Assembly: GCA_016705245.1 (NCBI GenBank) | Contig: JADIYM010000004.1 | Location: forward strand, 124,001 to 188,000 | Source: Blastocatellia bacterium | GTDB lineage: Bacteria; Acidobacteriota; Blastocatellia; UBA7656; JADIYM01 | Length of the DNA stretch: 64,000 bases | Direction of reading: 5' to 3' | Part shown: piece after piece, positions 18,390 to 26,495 of the stretch | Layout of the letters: each line of letters starts with the position of its first letter | How positions within the stretch are numbered: position 1 is the first letter of the stretch | The notes under the pieces: generated by a model | Seen by the model: only the letters and a program-made list of their open reading frames with translations | Databases searched by the model: none | Told to the model about the DNA's origin: nothing | Position numbers and translations under genes: made by a program

Positions 18390-20750
18390 TTTTCCTTCGC
18401 GGGCGATGCCGCGGATGGGGCGTTTAGCGATTACGGCAACGGGTGCGGCGCCGCCGATCGAGACGCGGAGGCCCGGGACGGACTTAAGCGGGACTAGCGT
18501 GACGGTCCAGGTGGCGTTCCTGCCGGGACGGATGGTGTCCGGAACGATCGTGAGCTCGGCGCTCGCGGCCCTTCCGAGACGGATCGTCGTCGTGACACGG
18601 CCGAGGGCCTGCGGAAGGCGGGGATCGATGGTCACGATGCCACGCAGCAGGTCCGGACGGACGCCGAGGTAGTCTTCGTGGACGACGCGCAGGAATTCGG
18701 AGAGGCTCCACGCCTGACTCTCGGCGCCCGACAGGCCAATGCGGCCGTTGCGCGGCGTGGCGTCGAGCAGCTCCGGGATCGTCCCGACGGTTCCGCGCTC
18801 GAGCACCAGGTCGACCATCGCGTCGGTGAGCGACCACGCGAGGTCGCGACGGCCGTACCTCACGAGCGCGGTCGACACCGGGCCCGAGTTCCAAAGCCAG
18901 ACGTTTCCGTTGTGATATGCCGAGTCGAAATGCCACTTCGGATCGTGGTGCCAGGGTTTGAAGTCCGGGTCGCGCGGCGAAAGCGACGCGACGCCGTACG
19001 GGTACACGAGTTCGTTGAAGACCTGGCGGAGAACCGGCTCGCCGGCGGCTTTCGTCACGAGCGGCCGCAGCGGGACGGTGAGCGCGAAGATCGGATTCGG
19101 GCGGATCTGGGTGTCCTTCGTGCCGTCGGCGTTCAGGTGATCGACGAGACCACCGGAACCGGGTTCGGCGTAGGCGACCCGAAACGACTGTGCGAGCGCC
19201 TTGGCGCGCGCCGTCCACGCGGCCGCCAGCCGGTGCTGGCCCGCGAGTCGCGCCAGTCGCGCCGACGCGTCGAGTTGCGCGTGCCAGAGCGCCTGGATTT
19301 CGACGGCGCGGTTGCCGCGCGGGCTCCACGGCACCTTGCCGTCGAGTTTCGCGTCCATCCACGTGTCGGCGTCGTCGTGGGTCAGGAATCCCTGCCGGTC
19401 GAGGCGGTACCGGATCGTGCCTTCAGTGGCGCGACGGACGGACGGGAAAATCTCGCGCGCGAATTCGCGGTCGCCGGTGTAGGCGACGTATTCCCACGCT
19501 TCGCGGACGAACCACGGAGTGCCGTCGGCCGTGTTGCAGATGATGTCGGTCGGCGAGTTGACGCGGTTGGGGACTCGGCCGAAGAGCGGGTCGCGGGGAT
19601 CGGTCTTCTGAAACTTCGCGAACGAAAGCAGGATGTCGCGCGCGTCGTCGAATTGTCCGGTGACGAGCCGAAGGCCGGGCAGTGCGATGAACGTGTCGCG
19701 GCCCCAGTAGTTGTTGAACCAGTAGAGCCCGGCCCAGATGCCGCGGCCGGCCTGTTCGGTGACCAGGGCGTCGCCGCTCGCGACGACCCAGGCGCGGGCG
19801 CGGTTGAATCGTTCGTCGGCGGTCTCGACCCACGTCTCGGCGACGAGATCCGAGATGCGTTGAGAGCGGGCGTACCGGATGTCTTCGAGCTCGTCGGCGA
19901 GGGCTCGATTCAGACCAAAACAATGGTCTTCAGTGGCGCCGACGGTGATGACGAACGTGGCAGCCTTCGTCGGCTTGATGTCGACGGTGCCGACGAACTC
20001 GGAACCCGCGCCATCCATTGGCTTTGCGTGGGATTCTCCAACGGGATATGCCCACGCCGACACGGACCGCGGAGTCGACTGCTCGATGTCGGAGCCTTCC
20101 GCGGGCGTGGCGATGAGCACCGGCGGAACCGGCGTTTTGTAGTTCATCATCCCGGCGTCGGCGACGGTCGGCGGTTTCGTCGCTGCCGGTAATCGCAGCG
20201 CGAGCTGCACGGCGGCTGCTTCTCCCGGCAGGGAGATGTCGACGATAAGCGCGTCGTCCCAGTCGATCGGCGTAATCGTCTCGCGGACGCCGTTCGGATA
20301 GGCGCGGACGATCCGGTCGGGCGTCACGAATGCCGTCGCGGTCCGTCGGTCGAGCGGAACTCCCGAGACCCGTATCTCGAAGTCCTCGACGGCCTTCCGC
20401 CCAAAAACGTTGAAGCCGTGATACTCGCTCGAATTGGGCCCCGACGTCATCCCGGCGTAAAACGCCGCGCGCTTGTTGGTGAACAGAAACGGCCTCGGCG
20501 CTTCGGGCGGAACGGTGATGACGAGCCGATCGAGAATCCCACCCGTCACCGGCGGCGCTGGCGCCTGGTTGACATCGTCACGGGCCCATCCCGGATTCGC
20601 ACCCAGCGCCACGACAGCCGCCAGCAGCACGAGACCGATCGCCCTCCGTGCCTCCGTGCCTCTGTGCCTCCGTGTGCGAAGCGTCTGCAGAGCTTCGCAC
20701 ACAGAGGCACGGAGGCACGGAGTCACAGAGCCTCGACCACTCGCGGACAT
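18348..20750 (-). CDS. Secreted glycogen-debranching-type enzyme (amylo-alpha-1,6-glucosidase family)
   Basis: The roughly 800-residue product carries a hydrophobic export signal (AIGLVLLAAVVALGANPGWA), an N-terminal beta-sandwich and an (alpha/alpha)6 barrel with the GDE_C signature GRDTFIALPGLRLVTGQ, RVPNRVNSPTDIICNTADGT, WFVREAWEYV and a late WSLSEFLRVV. Members cleave alpha-1,6 branch linkages or release glucose from branched alpha-glucans, so it fits the adjacent GH13 genes. The start is uncertain: the codons before the signal are encoded by a family B hairpin; ATG 20750 with AAGGAT about 8 bases upstream is my choice (ATG 20768 and TTG 20777 are alternatives). The C-terminal tail ELTGLSGLTGKQ is encoded by the family A hairpin. 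Both ends therefore derive from repeats. Confidence 0.82.
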   Translation of the reverse strand: MSASGRGSVTPCLRASVCEALQTLRTRRHRGTEARRAIGLVLLAAVVALGANPGWARDDVNQAPAPPVTGGILDRLVITVPPEAPRPFLFTNKRAAFYAGMTSGPNSSEYHGFNVFGRKAVEDFEIRVSGVPLDRRTATAFVTPDRIVRAYPNGVRETITPIDWDDALIVDISLPGEAAAVQLALRLPAATKPPTVADAGMMNYKTPVPPVLIATPAEGSDIEQSTPRSVSAWAYPVGESHAKPMDGAGSEFVGTVDIKPTKAATFVITVGATEDHCFGLNRALADELEDIRYARSQRISDLVAETWVETADERFNRARAWVVASGDALVTEQAGRGIWAGLYWFNNYWGRDTFIALPGLRLVTGQFDDARDILLSFAKFQKTDPRDPLFGRVPNRVNSPTDIICNTADGTPWFVREAWEYVAYTGDREFAREIFPSVRRATEGTIRYRLDRQGFLTHDDADTWMDAKLDGKVPWSPRGNRAVEIQALWHAQLDASARLARLAGQHRLAAAWTARAKALAQSFRVAYAEPGSGGLVDHLNADGTKDTQIRPNPIFALTVPLRPLVTKAAGEPVLRQVFNELVYPYGVASLSPRDPDFKPWHHDPKWHFDSAYHNGNVWLWNSGPVSTALVRYGRRDLAWSLTDAMVDLVLERGTVGTIPELLDATPRNGRIGLSGAESQAWSLSEFLRVVHEDYLGVRPDLLRGIVTIDPRLPQALGRVTTTIRLGRAASAELTIVPDTIRPGRNATWTVTLVPLKSVPGLRVSIGGAAPVAVIAKRPIRGIAREGKGELTGLSGLTGKQ
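20643..20732. repeat. Hairpin repeat, family B, copy 3 (inside the 5' end of a gene)
   Basis: Core stem GTGTGCGAAGC (20672-20682) with GCTTCGCACAC (20692-20702), flanked by CTCCGTGCC units. It is translated as the N-terminal region of the debranching enzyme, upstream of the hydrophobic signal core. Confidence 0.85.
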
Positions 20751-20820
20751 CGCATCGATCCTTCGCATCGCTGGCAATCATCGTTCTCTCCCACATCCTT
20801 GTCACGCCCCCTTGACCTCT

Positions 20821-20853
20821 CCGCCATATGGCGGCTAACTTCCTGCCATATGG
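20821..20853. promoter_or_regulatory. Probable autoregulatory operator of the RES/Xre toxin-antitoxin pair
   Basis: A perfect 14-bp palindrome CCGCCATATGGCGG (20821-20834) and a second CCATATGG (20846-20853) that overlaps the antitoxin start codon. The CCATATGG centres are 22 bases apart, about two helical turns, as expected for cooperative binding of a dimeric HTH antitoxin. This is inference from position and symmetry. Confidence 0.6.
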
Positions 20854-21302
20854 TCACGAACCGCAAGACGGCCGCGGCCGCTTCGAAGCAGCCCCGCTCC
20901 TACACGACGTCGCTCACGGGCCTCCGGCCGACAAGTCCGCTCCGCCTTGCTGCTCTCGTCCGCGAGGGCCTGCCCTTCAGGACGCTCGAGGTCTTCGGCG
21001 AACGGTCCCGCTTCTCCCTCGCTGGTGTCGCGGCGCTCATCGACGTCCCGGACCGCACGCTCGTGCGCCGCAAGGCCGAGGCCGCCTCACGGCGAACGAG
21101 TCGGACCGGTTTTTCCGCGTCGCCCGGATCTTCGGCCTCGCGGTCGGATTGTTCGAAGGCAACGTTGACGCCGCGAAGGCGTGGTTCGAGCGCCCGCAGC
21201 GGGGACTGGGAAACGTGAGCCCGGCGACGGCGGTGCGCACGGACATTGGCGCGAGAGATCGAGCGGCTGATCGGACGGCTCGAGCACGGCGTCGTGGTCT
21301 GA
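20850..21302 (+). pseudogene. Xre/ParS-like antitoxin (DUF2384 type), frameshifted
   Basis: Reading starts at ATG 20850 (MVTNRKTAAAASKQ) with SPLRLAALVREGLPFRTLEV and an HTH-like FSLAGVAALIDVPDRTLVRRKAE. The frame then breaks near 21080, where one G appears missing, and the continuation in the next frame is the toxin-binding domain: GRLTANESDRFFRV, ARIFGLAVGLFEGNV, AAKAWFERPQRGLG, SPATAVRTDIG. A second shift near 21250 leads to REIERLIGRLEHGVVV and TGA at 21300-21302. In family terms this is an Xre-type antitoxin of the RES/Xre class that neutralises the toxin and represses the operon. The TGA overlaps the toxin ATG (TGATG). Whether it is truly dead or only misread cannot be told here; a dead antitoxin beside an intact toxin would be surprising. 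Confidence 0.78.
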
Positions 21303-21811
21303 TGGCGACGGCGTATCGCCTGATCAAGACGAAGTTCGCGGCGACGGCCTACAGTGGCGAGGGCGCGCGGCTCTACGGGGGCCGGTGGAACTGCCCCGGC
21401 ACGGCGGTGGTGTACCTCGCCGGCTCGGTCTCGCTCGCGATGCTCGAGGTGCTCGTTCACACGGAGGACGCGACGCTGCTCGAGTCCTACTCGATCGGAG
21501 AGGTCACGTACGATGCCACGAAAGCCACCTCTTCACGCAGCACACTGGTCACGACTCTCGCGGCGAAGGACCTGCCTTCAACCTGGAAGGACATCCCTGC
21601 CAGTCACGAGACCCAGGCCATCGGCGACGAATGGATCGCAGCCGGCAAGACCGTCCTGCTCAAAGTCCCGAGCGTCGTCGCCCCCGGCGAGTTCAACCTC
21701 CTGCTGAACCCCGCCCACCGCGACCTGGCGAAACTCATGATTGGTCCCCTTGCACCCTTCCGCTTCGACGCCCGCCTGATTGGTACCAAGCCGCCGAGAA
21801 AGCGAAAGTAG
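21302..21811 (+). CDS. RES-domain toxin of a type II toxin-antitoxin system
   Basis: The 169-residue protein has the RES-fold hallmarks: GARLYGGRWNCPGTAVVYLA with the conserved Arg, SLAMLEVLVHTE with the conserved Glu, and VPSVVAPGEFNLLLNPAH with the conserved Ser. Characterised RES toxins (MbcT and relatives) destroy NAD+, arresting growth when the Xre antitoxin is lost. The ATG at 21302 overlaps the antitoxin TGA, the usual antitoxin-first coupling. It is likely repressed with the antitoxin through the palindrome at 20821. A family B hairpin begins directly after the stop. Confidence 0.9.
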   Translation: MATAYRLIKTKFAATAYSGEGARLYGGRWNCPGTAVVYLAGSVSLAMLEVLVHTEDATLLESYSIGEVTYDATKATSSRSTLVTTLAAKDLPSTWKDIPASHETQAIGDEWIAAGKTVLLKVPSVVAPGEFNLLLNPAHRDLAKLMIGPLAPFRFDARLIGTKPPRKRK

Positions 21812-21812
21812 C

Positions 21813-21912
21813 TCCGTGCTCTCCGTGCCTCCGTGTCTCAGCGTCTCTGTGTGCGAAGCGTCGGAAGAGCTGCGCACACAGAGACGCGGAGGCACTGAGA
21901 CTCGGAGGAGAG
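21813..21912. repeat. Intergenic hairpin repeat, family B, copy 4
   Basis: CTCCGTG-type units converge on GTGTGCGAAGC...GCTGCGCACAC with one mismatch in the core stem. It lies between the convergent RES toxin and GH13 genes and is a plausible bidirectional terminator. Confidence 0.85.
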
Positions 21913-21929
21913 TCGCGATGGCTGACCGC

Positions 21930-24086
21930 TCAGCCCGGCATCCGACTGCCGGCGCCGACGTCTTCGACGAGGATCGAAGCCCAGCCGCCGGTGATGCGGA
22001 CGTGGATGTGGCCGTCGTTGGTCGTGTAGGTGTGCTCGGCCCTGCGGTCGAAGGCGATCACCTGGCGGGGCCCGGTTTCGGGTCGGGTGAACTTCTCGAA
22101 GCGATACCGCGTGTCGTTGAGCGCGTCGTGCCAGCTGCCTCGCTCGACCGGCAACTTCACCCACTGTGTCCGGTCCGTGTTGTTGATCACTACCCAGACC
22201 CGCTTGCCGGCGTGGCTGCGCTCGAAAGCGAACACACCTGTCGCATCGTCCGCGAGCACCTGCCGGTACTCGCCCACCTGCAGCGCGTCGTAGCTGTTCC
22301 GGATCGCGAGCAGCTTCCGGTAATGCTCGAGCATTCCTTCGTCGACGACGTCATCCGGATCCTTGTACGGCTGCAGCTCGCGCCAGACCATCGGCTTCCG
22401 GTCCGTCGGATCGTCCGCGCCGAACATGCCGACCTCGTCGCCGTACCAGATCATCGGCGCGCCGAGGTACGTCATCTGGAAAATCGTGATCAGCTTCAGC
22501 CGGTGGTACGCCGCCGGGTCCGGCTTGCGCGTGTCGTAGGCCTTGCCGTCCGGGTCCTGCAGCCGGTTCGCCGCATCGAAGCGCCGGTTCGGGTTCACGA
22601 CCATCGACACCGCGCGGTCCGTGTCGTGCGAATCGAGCAGATTCTGCTGCACCGCCACCACGCTCTTCGGGTACAGCGCGCGCAGGTCCGCGATCTCCTT
22701 CGCGAACTCGGACGGCATCGAGCGCGGCGCCGAATCGACGAAGAACCGGATCACGGCGCGCAGCAGCGGGTAGTTCATCTGCGCGTCGAACGTCTTGCCG
22801 TCCAGCATCTGCGGCACCGGGTCCCAGATCTCGCCGACGATGTACGCGTCCTTGTTCGTGCCCTTCACGAGCGCGCGCCACTCCTCCCAGAACCCCAGCG
22901 GAATCAGGTTCGGCACGTCGAGCCGCCACCCGTCGATGCCGTCCGACGGATTGCCGTCGCCGTTCGGGTCCATCCACCGCTTCGTCACGGCGAAGATGTG
23001 CTTCTTGAAGTCGTCGTCAACGCCAGTCGGCGTCTGCGCGACCTCGGGCAACGTGTCGACGTTGAACCAGCCGACGTATTCGACCGGCGGTCCCCAGCTC
23101 TTGATCTTGTACCAGTTCGCATACGGGCTCGCCTTGCCGTTCTTCAGGACGTCCTTGAAAGCATAGTGTTCGTTGCCCGTGTGGTTGAACACGCCATCGA
23201 CGATGACCTTCATCCCGCGCCGATGGCACTCGGCGACGAGCTCGAGGAAAAGCTTGTCGGACGCCGTCCACTGCCACGTCTTCGGGTCGTCCGTCTCGCC
23301 TTTCAGCGTCGCGAGGTCGCCCTTCACGCCGAAGTTGTCGTCGATGTGGCGGAAGTCCGCCGTGTCGTATTTGTGCAGCGACGGCGACTCGAACACCGGA
23401 TTGAAGTAGAGCGCCGTCACCCCGAGCGACTCGAGGTAATCGAGTTTCTCGCGCACGCCCTGCAGGTCGCCGCCGTACCGCCGCTCGAAGATGTACGTGT
23501 AGAAGTCGCCCACCTCTCCCGGAGCGCGCTCGAACCACGGATGCGTCCACGCCACGGTTCCCGGCGGATCGTTTTTCGGATCGCCGTTGCGGAAGCGTTC
23601 GGGAAAGATCTGGTACCAGACCGCACGGCGCGCCCACTCAGGTGTTGTTGCATCGGGACCCGTCCACGGACCGAGCGCGGCGCTGCCCGACGAGCCCTCG
23701 AACGCCGCGCCGCCTAGCACGAGCAGGCTGTTGAAGCCGCCCTGGCCGTCGGGTTCGGTGCGGCCGTTCGCCGTGTCCGCCTGCCACTTCCCGTCGATGA
23801 TGAACTTGTAGAGATGACGGCCGGCAGTCAAGGTCACGGTCGCCTGCCAGACCCCGTCGCCGTCGGCGTCCACCATCGGCGTCGCCGACGGATTCCACGC
23901 GTTGAACGTGCCTGCGAGCGTGACGGACTTCGCAGGCTGCGGCGGCCTGAGCGAAAAGAGAATTGCGCCCGGCTCGCCCTGCCCCGCGCTCGCGAGCGTC
24001 TGCGGGCGGGCCGTGGCCGGCAGCGCGGTCGAGAGAATCGTCAGAAGCAGGAGTATTGCGAACGCGGATTTTCGATGAACGGTCAT
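21930..24086 (-). CDS. Secreted GH13 alpha-amylase/neopullulanase with N-terminal CBM48-like domain
   Basis: The 718-residue product has a signal peptide (FAILLLLTILSTALPATARP), a CBM48/E-set domain (VTLAGTFNAWNPSATPMV ... HLYKFIIDGKWQAD) and a GH13 barrel. The catalytic set is visible: DGVFNHTG (region I), DGWRLDVPN with the nucleophile Asp (II), VGEIWD with the acid/base Glu (III) and LLDSHDTDR with the transition-state Asp (IV). A C-terminal beta-domain follows. It should hydrolyse alpha-1,4 (possibly alpha-1,6) glucans such as maltodextrin or pullulan outside the cytoplasm. Its ATG overlaps the stop of the next GH13 gene by ATGA, so the two are an operon. Confidence 0.92.
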   Translation of the reverse strand: MTVHRKSAFAILLLLTILSTALPATARPQTLASAGQGEPGAILFSLRPPQPAKSVTLAGTFNAWNPSATPMVDADGDGVWQATVTLTAGRHLYKFIIDGKWQADTANGRTEPDGQGGFNSLLVLGGAAFEGSSGSAALGPWTGPDATTPEWARRAVWYQIFPERFRNGDPKNDPPGTVAWTHPWFERAPGEVGDFYTYIFERRYGGDLQGVREKLDYLESLGVTALYFNPVFESPSLHKYDTADFRHIDDNFGVKGDLATLKGETDDPKTWQWTASDKLFLELVAECHRRGMKVIVDGVFNHTGNEHYAFKDVLKNGKASPYANWYKIKSWGPPVEYVGWFNVDTLPEVAQTPTGVDDDFKKHIFAVTKRWMDPNGDGNPSDGIDGWRLDVPNLIPLGFWEEWRALVKGTNKDAYIVGEIWDPVPQMLDGKTFDAQMNYPLLRAVIRFFVDSAPRSMPSEFAKEIADLRALYPKSVVAVQQNLLDSHDTDRAVSMVVNPNRRFDAANRLQDPDGKAYDTRKPDPAAYHRLKLITIFQMTYLGAPMIWYGDEVGMFGADDPTDRKPMVWRELQPYKDPDDVVDEGMLEHYRKLLAIRNSYDALQVGEYRQVLADDATGVFAFERSHAGKRVWVVINNTDRTQWVKLPVERGSWHDALNDTRYRFEKFTRPETGPRQVIAFDRRAEHTYTTNDGHIHVRITGGWASILVEDVGAGSRMPG

Positions 24087-25426
24087 AACGCGAAATATCC
24101 TCCGCCAAGACTCGGGACGGGCGCGCGCAGCCGTCCGTCGCGGACGTCGAGCGGCGGACCGCCCGAGAGATCGTCCGACTGAAACTTCTGTCCGAGGATC
24201 TCGCCGACTTCGGTACCGGCAGGGACATCCTCGTCACTGAAATTGAGCATCACGGCAATTCTCTCTCCCGACGCCGCTCGCTTTACTTCGAAGTAGAGCG
24301 ATCCGATCGCCGCGCGGCGCTCGACCCTGCCTTCACAAAGCGCCGCGGCACTCCGGCGAAGCGCAAACACGCGCCGAGAAAGCTCGAGCAATGTCTCGTC
24401 CGGCGAATCCCAGTTCATCGGCACGCGGCTCGATTCGTCGACGGCCCGTTTCGGCAGTTTTCCCGCCGCAAGGCCGGTCTCCGTCCCGTACAGAACACTG
24501 ATCGGACCGGTCTGCGCCGCAAGCAATTTGAGCGCGACCGCCGTTCGAAAAGAGTTGCGCCCGGCCCAGTCAGCCACCCGAGCCGTGTCATGGTTGTCGA
24601 GCATCGCGCAGGTCGGCCGCGGATAAACGGTGTCGCAGTAGTCGAGGATCTTCACAAGTCCCGACGGCTCTCCGGCCGCGATGCTCTCGACCGCCGCCGC
24701 CTGGAACGGAAAGTCGAACAGAGTGTCGAAGCACGGTCCCTCGTCGCCGTCGAATCGAGACGCGATGTCGGCGGCGTTTGCTTCGGGTCCGCCCATGTCG
24801 TCCCAATGTTCGCCGACGACGAAGAGGTCAGACCGGATCTCGCGCAGCTCGGTGTAGAGGGCTTCCCAGAACGGATTCGCGATGCCGTGCACGTAATCGT
24901 ACCGGTACCCGTCGACGCCGAACCGCTCGACCCAGTGGCGCGCAACGTCAAACAGGAACCGTCGGGTGTCCTCGTGGTCCGCGTCGAAATACTTGAGGTC
25001 GCGCGACCAGCCGCGCTCCTGGCGCGTGCGCGCCGGACGGATGCGCACGTCGCGGTCCGGGTGCGTGGTCGCGAGGTCGTAGCCGTGGCCGCAATGGTTG
25101 AGCGGAAGGTCGAGAAGGATCGCGATGCCGCGGCGGTGGGCCGATTCGACGAGGTCGCCGAAGAGGTCCTCCGCGGCGCCGGGCGTTTCATCGTTCGCGA
25201 GGCGCGGGTCGACGCGGAAGTAGTCCGTGATGTTGTAGCCGTGATCAGAAGTCGAGGCGAAGATCGGGGTGAGCCAGATGGCGTCGGCGCCGAGCGAGGC
25301 GACGTGGTCGAGGCGCTCGATGACGCCTTCGAGGTCGCCGCCGCGGCGGCGGCCGGGCGAGCGGCCGGACGAGCCTCGGGCGAAGGCGTCGACGTAGATC
25401 TGGTAGATGAAGGGGTGGGTGTTCAT
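24083..25426 (-). CDS. GH13 alpha-glucosidase/amylase-like enzyme, cytoplasmic
   Basis: The 447-residue protein begins MNTHPFIYQIYVDAFARG without a signal peptide. GH13 motifs are LLDLPLNHCG (I), DGYRYDYVHG with nucleophile Asp (II), VVGEHWDD with Glu (III) and MLDNHDTARV with Asp (IV), followed by a short C-terminal beta-domain ending GGYFAL. It lacks an N-terminal carbohydrate-binding domain. The likely role is hydrolysis of short maltodextrins inside the cell. The ATG at 25426 fits the family N-terminus; the upstream in-frame stretch is family B repeat sequence and is not part of the protein. It lies upstream of, and overlaps by 4 bases, the CBM48-containing amylase gene on the same strand. 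Confidence 0.9.
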   Translation of the reverse strand: MNTHPFIYQIYVDAFARGSSGRSPGRRRGGDLEGVIERLDHVASLGADAIWLTPIFASTSDHGYNITDYFRVDPRLANDETPGAAEDLFGDLVESAHRRGIAILLDLPLNHCGHGYDLATTHPDRDVRIRPARTRQERGWSRDLKYFDADHEDTRRFLFDVARHWVERFGVDGYRYDYVHGIANPFWEALYTELREIRSDLFVVGEHWDDMGGPEANAADIASRFDGDEGPCFDTLFDFPFQAAAVESIAAGEPSGLVKILDYCDTVYPRPTCAMLDNHDTARVADWAGRNSFRTAVALKLLAAQTGPISVLYGTETGLAAGKLPKRAVDESSRVPMNWDSPDETLLELSRRVFALRRSAAALCEGRVERRAAIGSLYFEVKRAASGERIAVMLNFSDEDVPAGTEVGEILGQKFQSDDLSGGPPLDVRDGRLRAPVPSLGGGYFAL

Positions 25427-25443
25427 CGTCTCTGGCGAGAGGG

Positions 25444-25540
25444 GCGAGCTTCGCACACAGAGCCTCAGAGGCACCGAGTCACAGAGAAAGCGACAAGTCA
25501 GTGCCTCTGTGACTCGGTGCCTCCGTGTGCGCAGCTCTTC
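25444..25540. repeat. Hairpin repeat, family B, copy 5 (arms in swapped order)
   Basis: Here the GCTTCGCACAC half comes first and the GTGTGCGCAGC half last, so the usual inner core lies at the outer ends and the CTCTGTGACTCGG arms lie toward the middle. It fills the gap between the MBL-fold gene and the downstream GH13 gene. Confidence 0.75.
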
Positions 25541-26458
25541 TAATGCTTGTGGACCATTCCGTGTCCCTTGACGATCGTGTCGATCCAGATCGCTTCCTTG
25601 ATGAACCCGGCGCCATAGGGCTTCCACTCGGCCGGCAACCCCTCCGCCTTGATCTGCTCGGCCGTCTTACCCTCGTGCATCCGCTTCATCACGAATCCAG
25701 TCGTCTCGACGAGCATCCGGTGGTATTTCTTCAGATCGTCGATCGTCGCGAGCGGCCCGTGCCCCGGAATGATCTTCACGTCGGCCGGAAGCTTTCCGAT
25801 CACCGTCGCGACGTTCTTAACGTATCCCTCGACGCTCCCTCCGCTGTCGAGATCGACGAACGGAAACGCTCCGTTGAAGAACTGGTCGCCCATGTGCACG
25901 ACGTTCGATCCGGCAAAAACACGACGCTGTCGCCGTCCGTGTGTCCGCTCGGCACGTCGCCTGGATCTCTTCGCCATTCAGGTAGATTGACAGTGACTCG
26001 TCGAAGGTGATGACGGGCAGCGCTTCCTTCGTCACCGGATCGATCTTGTTGCCAAGGACGACGCCGCCGTTCTCGAGCCGCCGGCGCACGTTCGACTGCG
26101 CGATGATCGTCGCCTCCGGCCCGAACACCGGGTTGCTGCCGGTATGATCTCCGTGCCAGTGGGTGTTGAGAACGAACCGGAGCTTGTGGTTCCCGATGCC
26201 CTTGAGCGCCTCGCGGATCTTGTCCGCAAGCGGCGCGAACTGGTCGTCCACGATCAGGATGCCGTCTGGTCCCGCCGAGACGCCGATGTTCCCACCCTCA
26301 CCTTCGAGCATGTAGACGTTGCCGGCAACCTTCGTCGTCTTCATCTCGACCGTCGACCAATTGCGTTGCGCCGGTGCCGGCGCGGCGGCTCCGAACAGCA
26401 GCACGACAAGGCCGCCCAGGACGGCAGCACGCACCGAATGACTACGTCCGAATTGCAT
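25540..26458 (-). CDS. Secreted metallo-beta-lactamase-fold hydrolase, frameshifted
   Basis: The N-terminal part (ATG 26458; signal AVLGGLVVLLFGAAAPAPAQ) contains the zinc motif NTHWHGDHTGSNPVFG, near residue 115, typical of MBL-fold enzymes. After GEEIQA the frame is lost near 25965: the next frame reads VPSGHTDGDSVVFF-like sequence and a third frame then continues GSNVVHMGDQFFNGAFPFVDL, KIIPGHGPLATIDDL and the end at 25540. Two single-base losses (one in a T run near 25917) explain this. An intact protein would be about 306 residues, similar to secreted Acidobacteria/Bacteroidetes MBL-fold proteins annotated as hydrolases; its substrate is unknown. It lies between two GH13 genes on the same strand. 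Confidence 0.8.
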
Positions 26459-26495
26459 GTCTCGCATTCTCCCGTTTCCGTGCATGGAATCGCCG

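Noticed and set aside
22030..23717. Plus-strand open frames opposite the GH13 gene, including one of 645 codons
   Set aside because: They mirror codon bias of the GH13 gene on the other strand and encode no recognisable motif.
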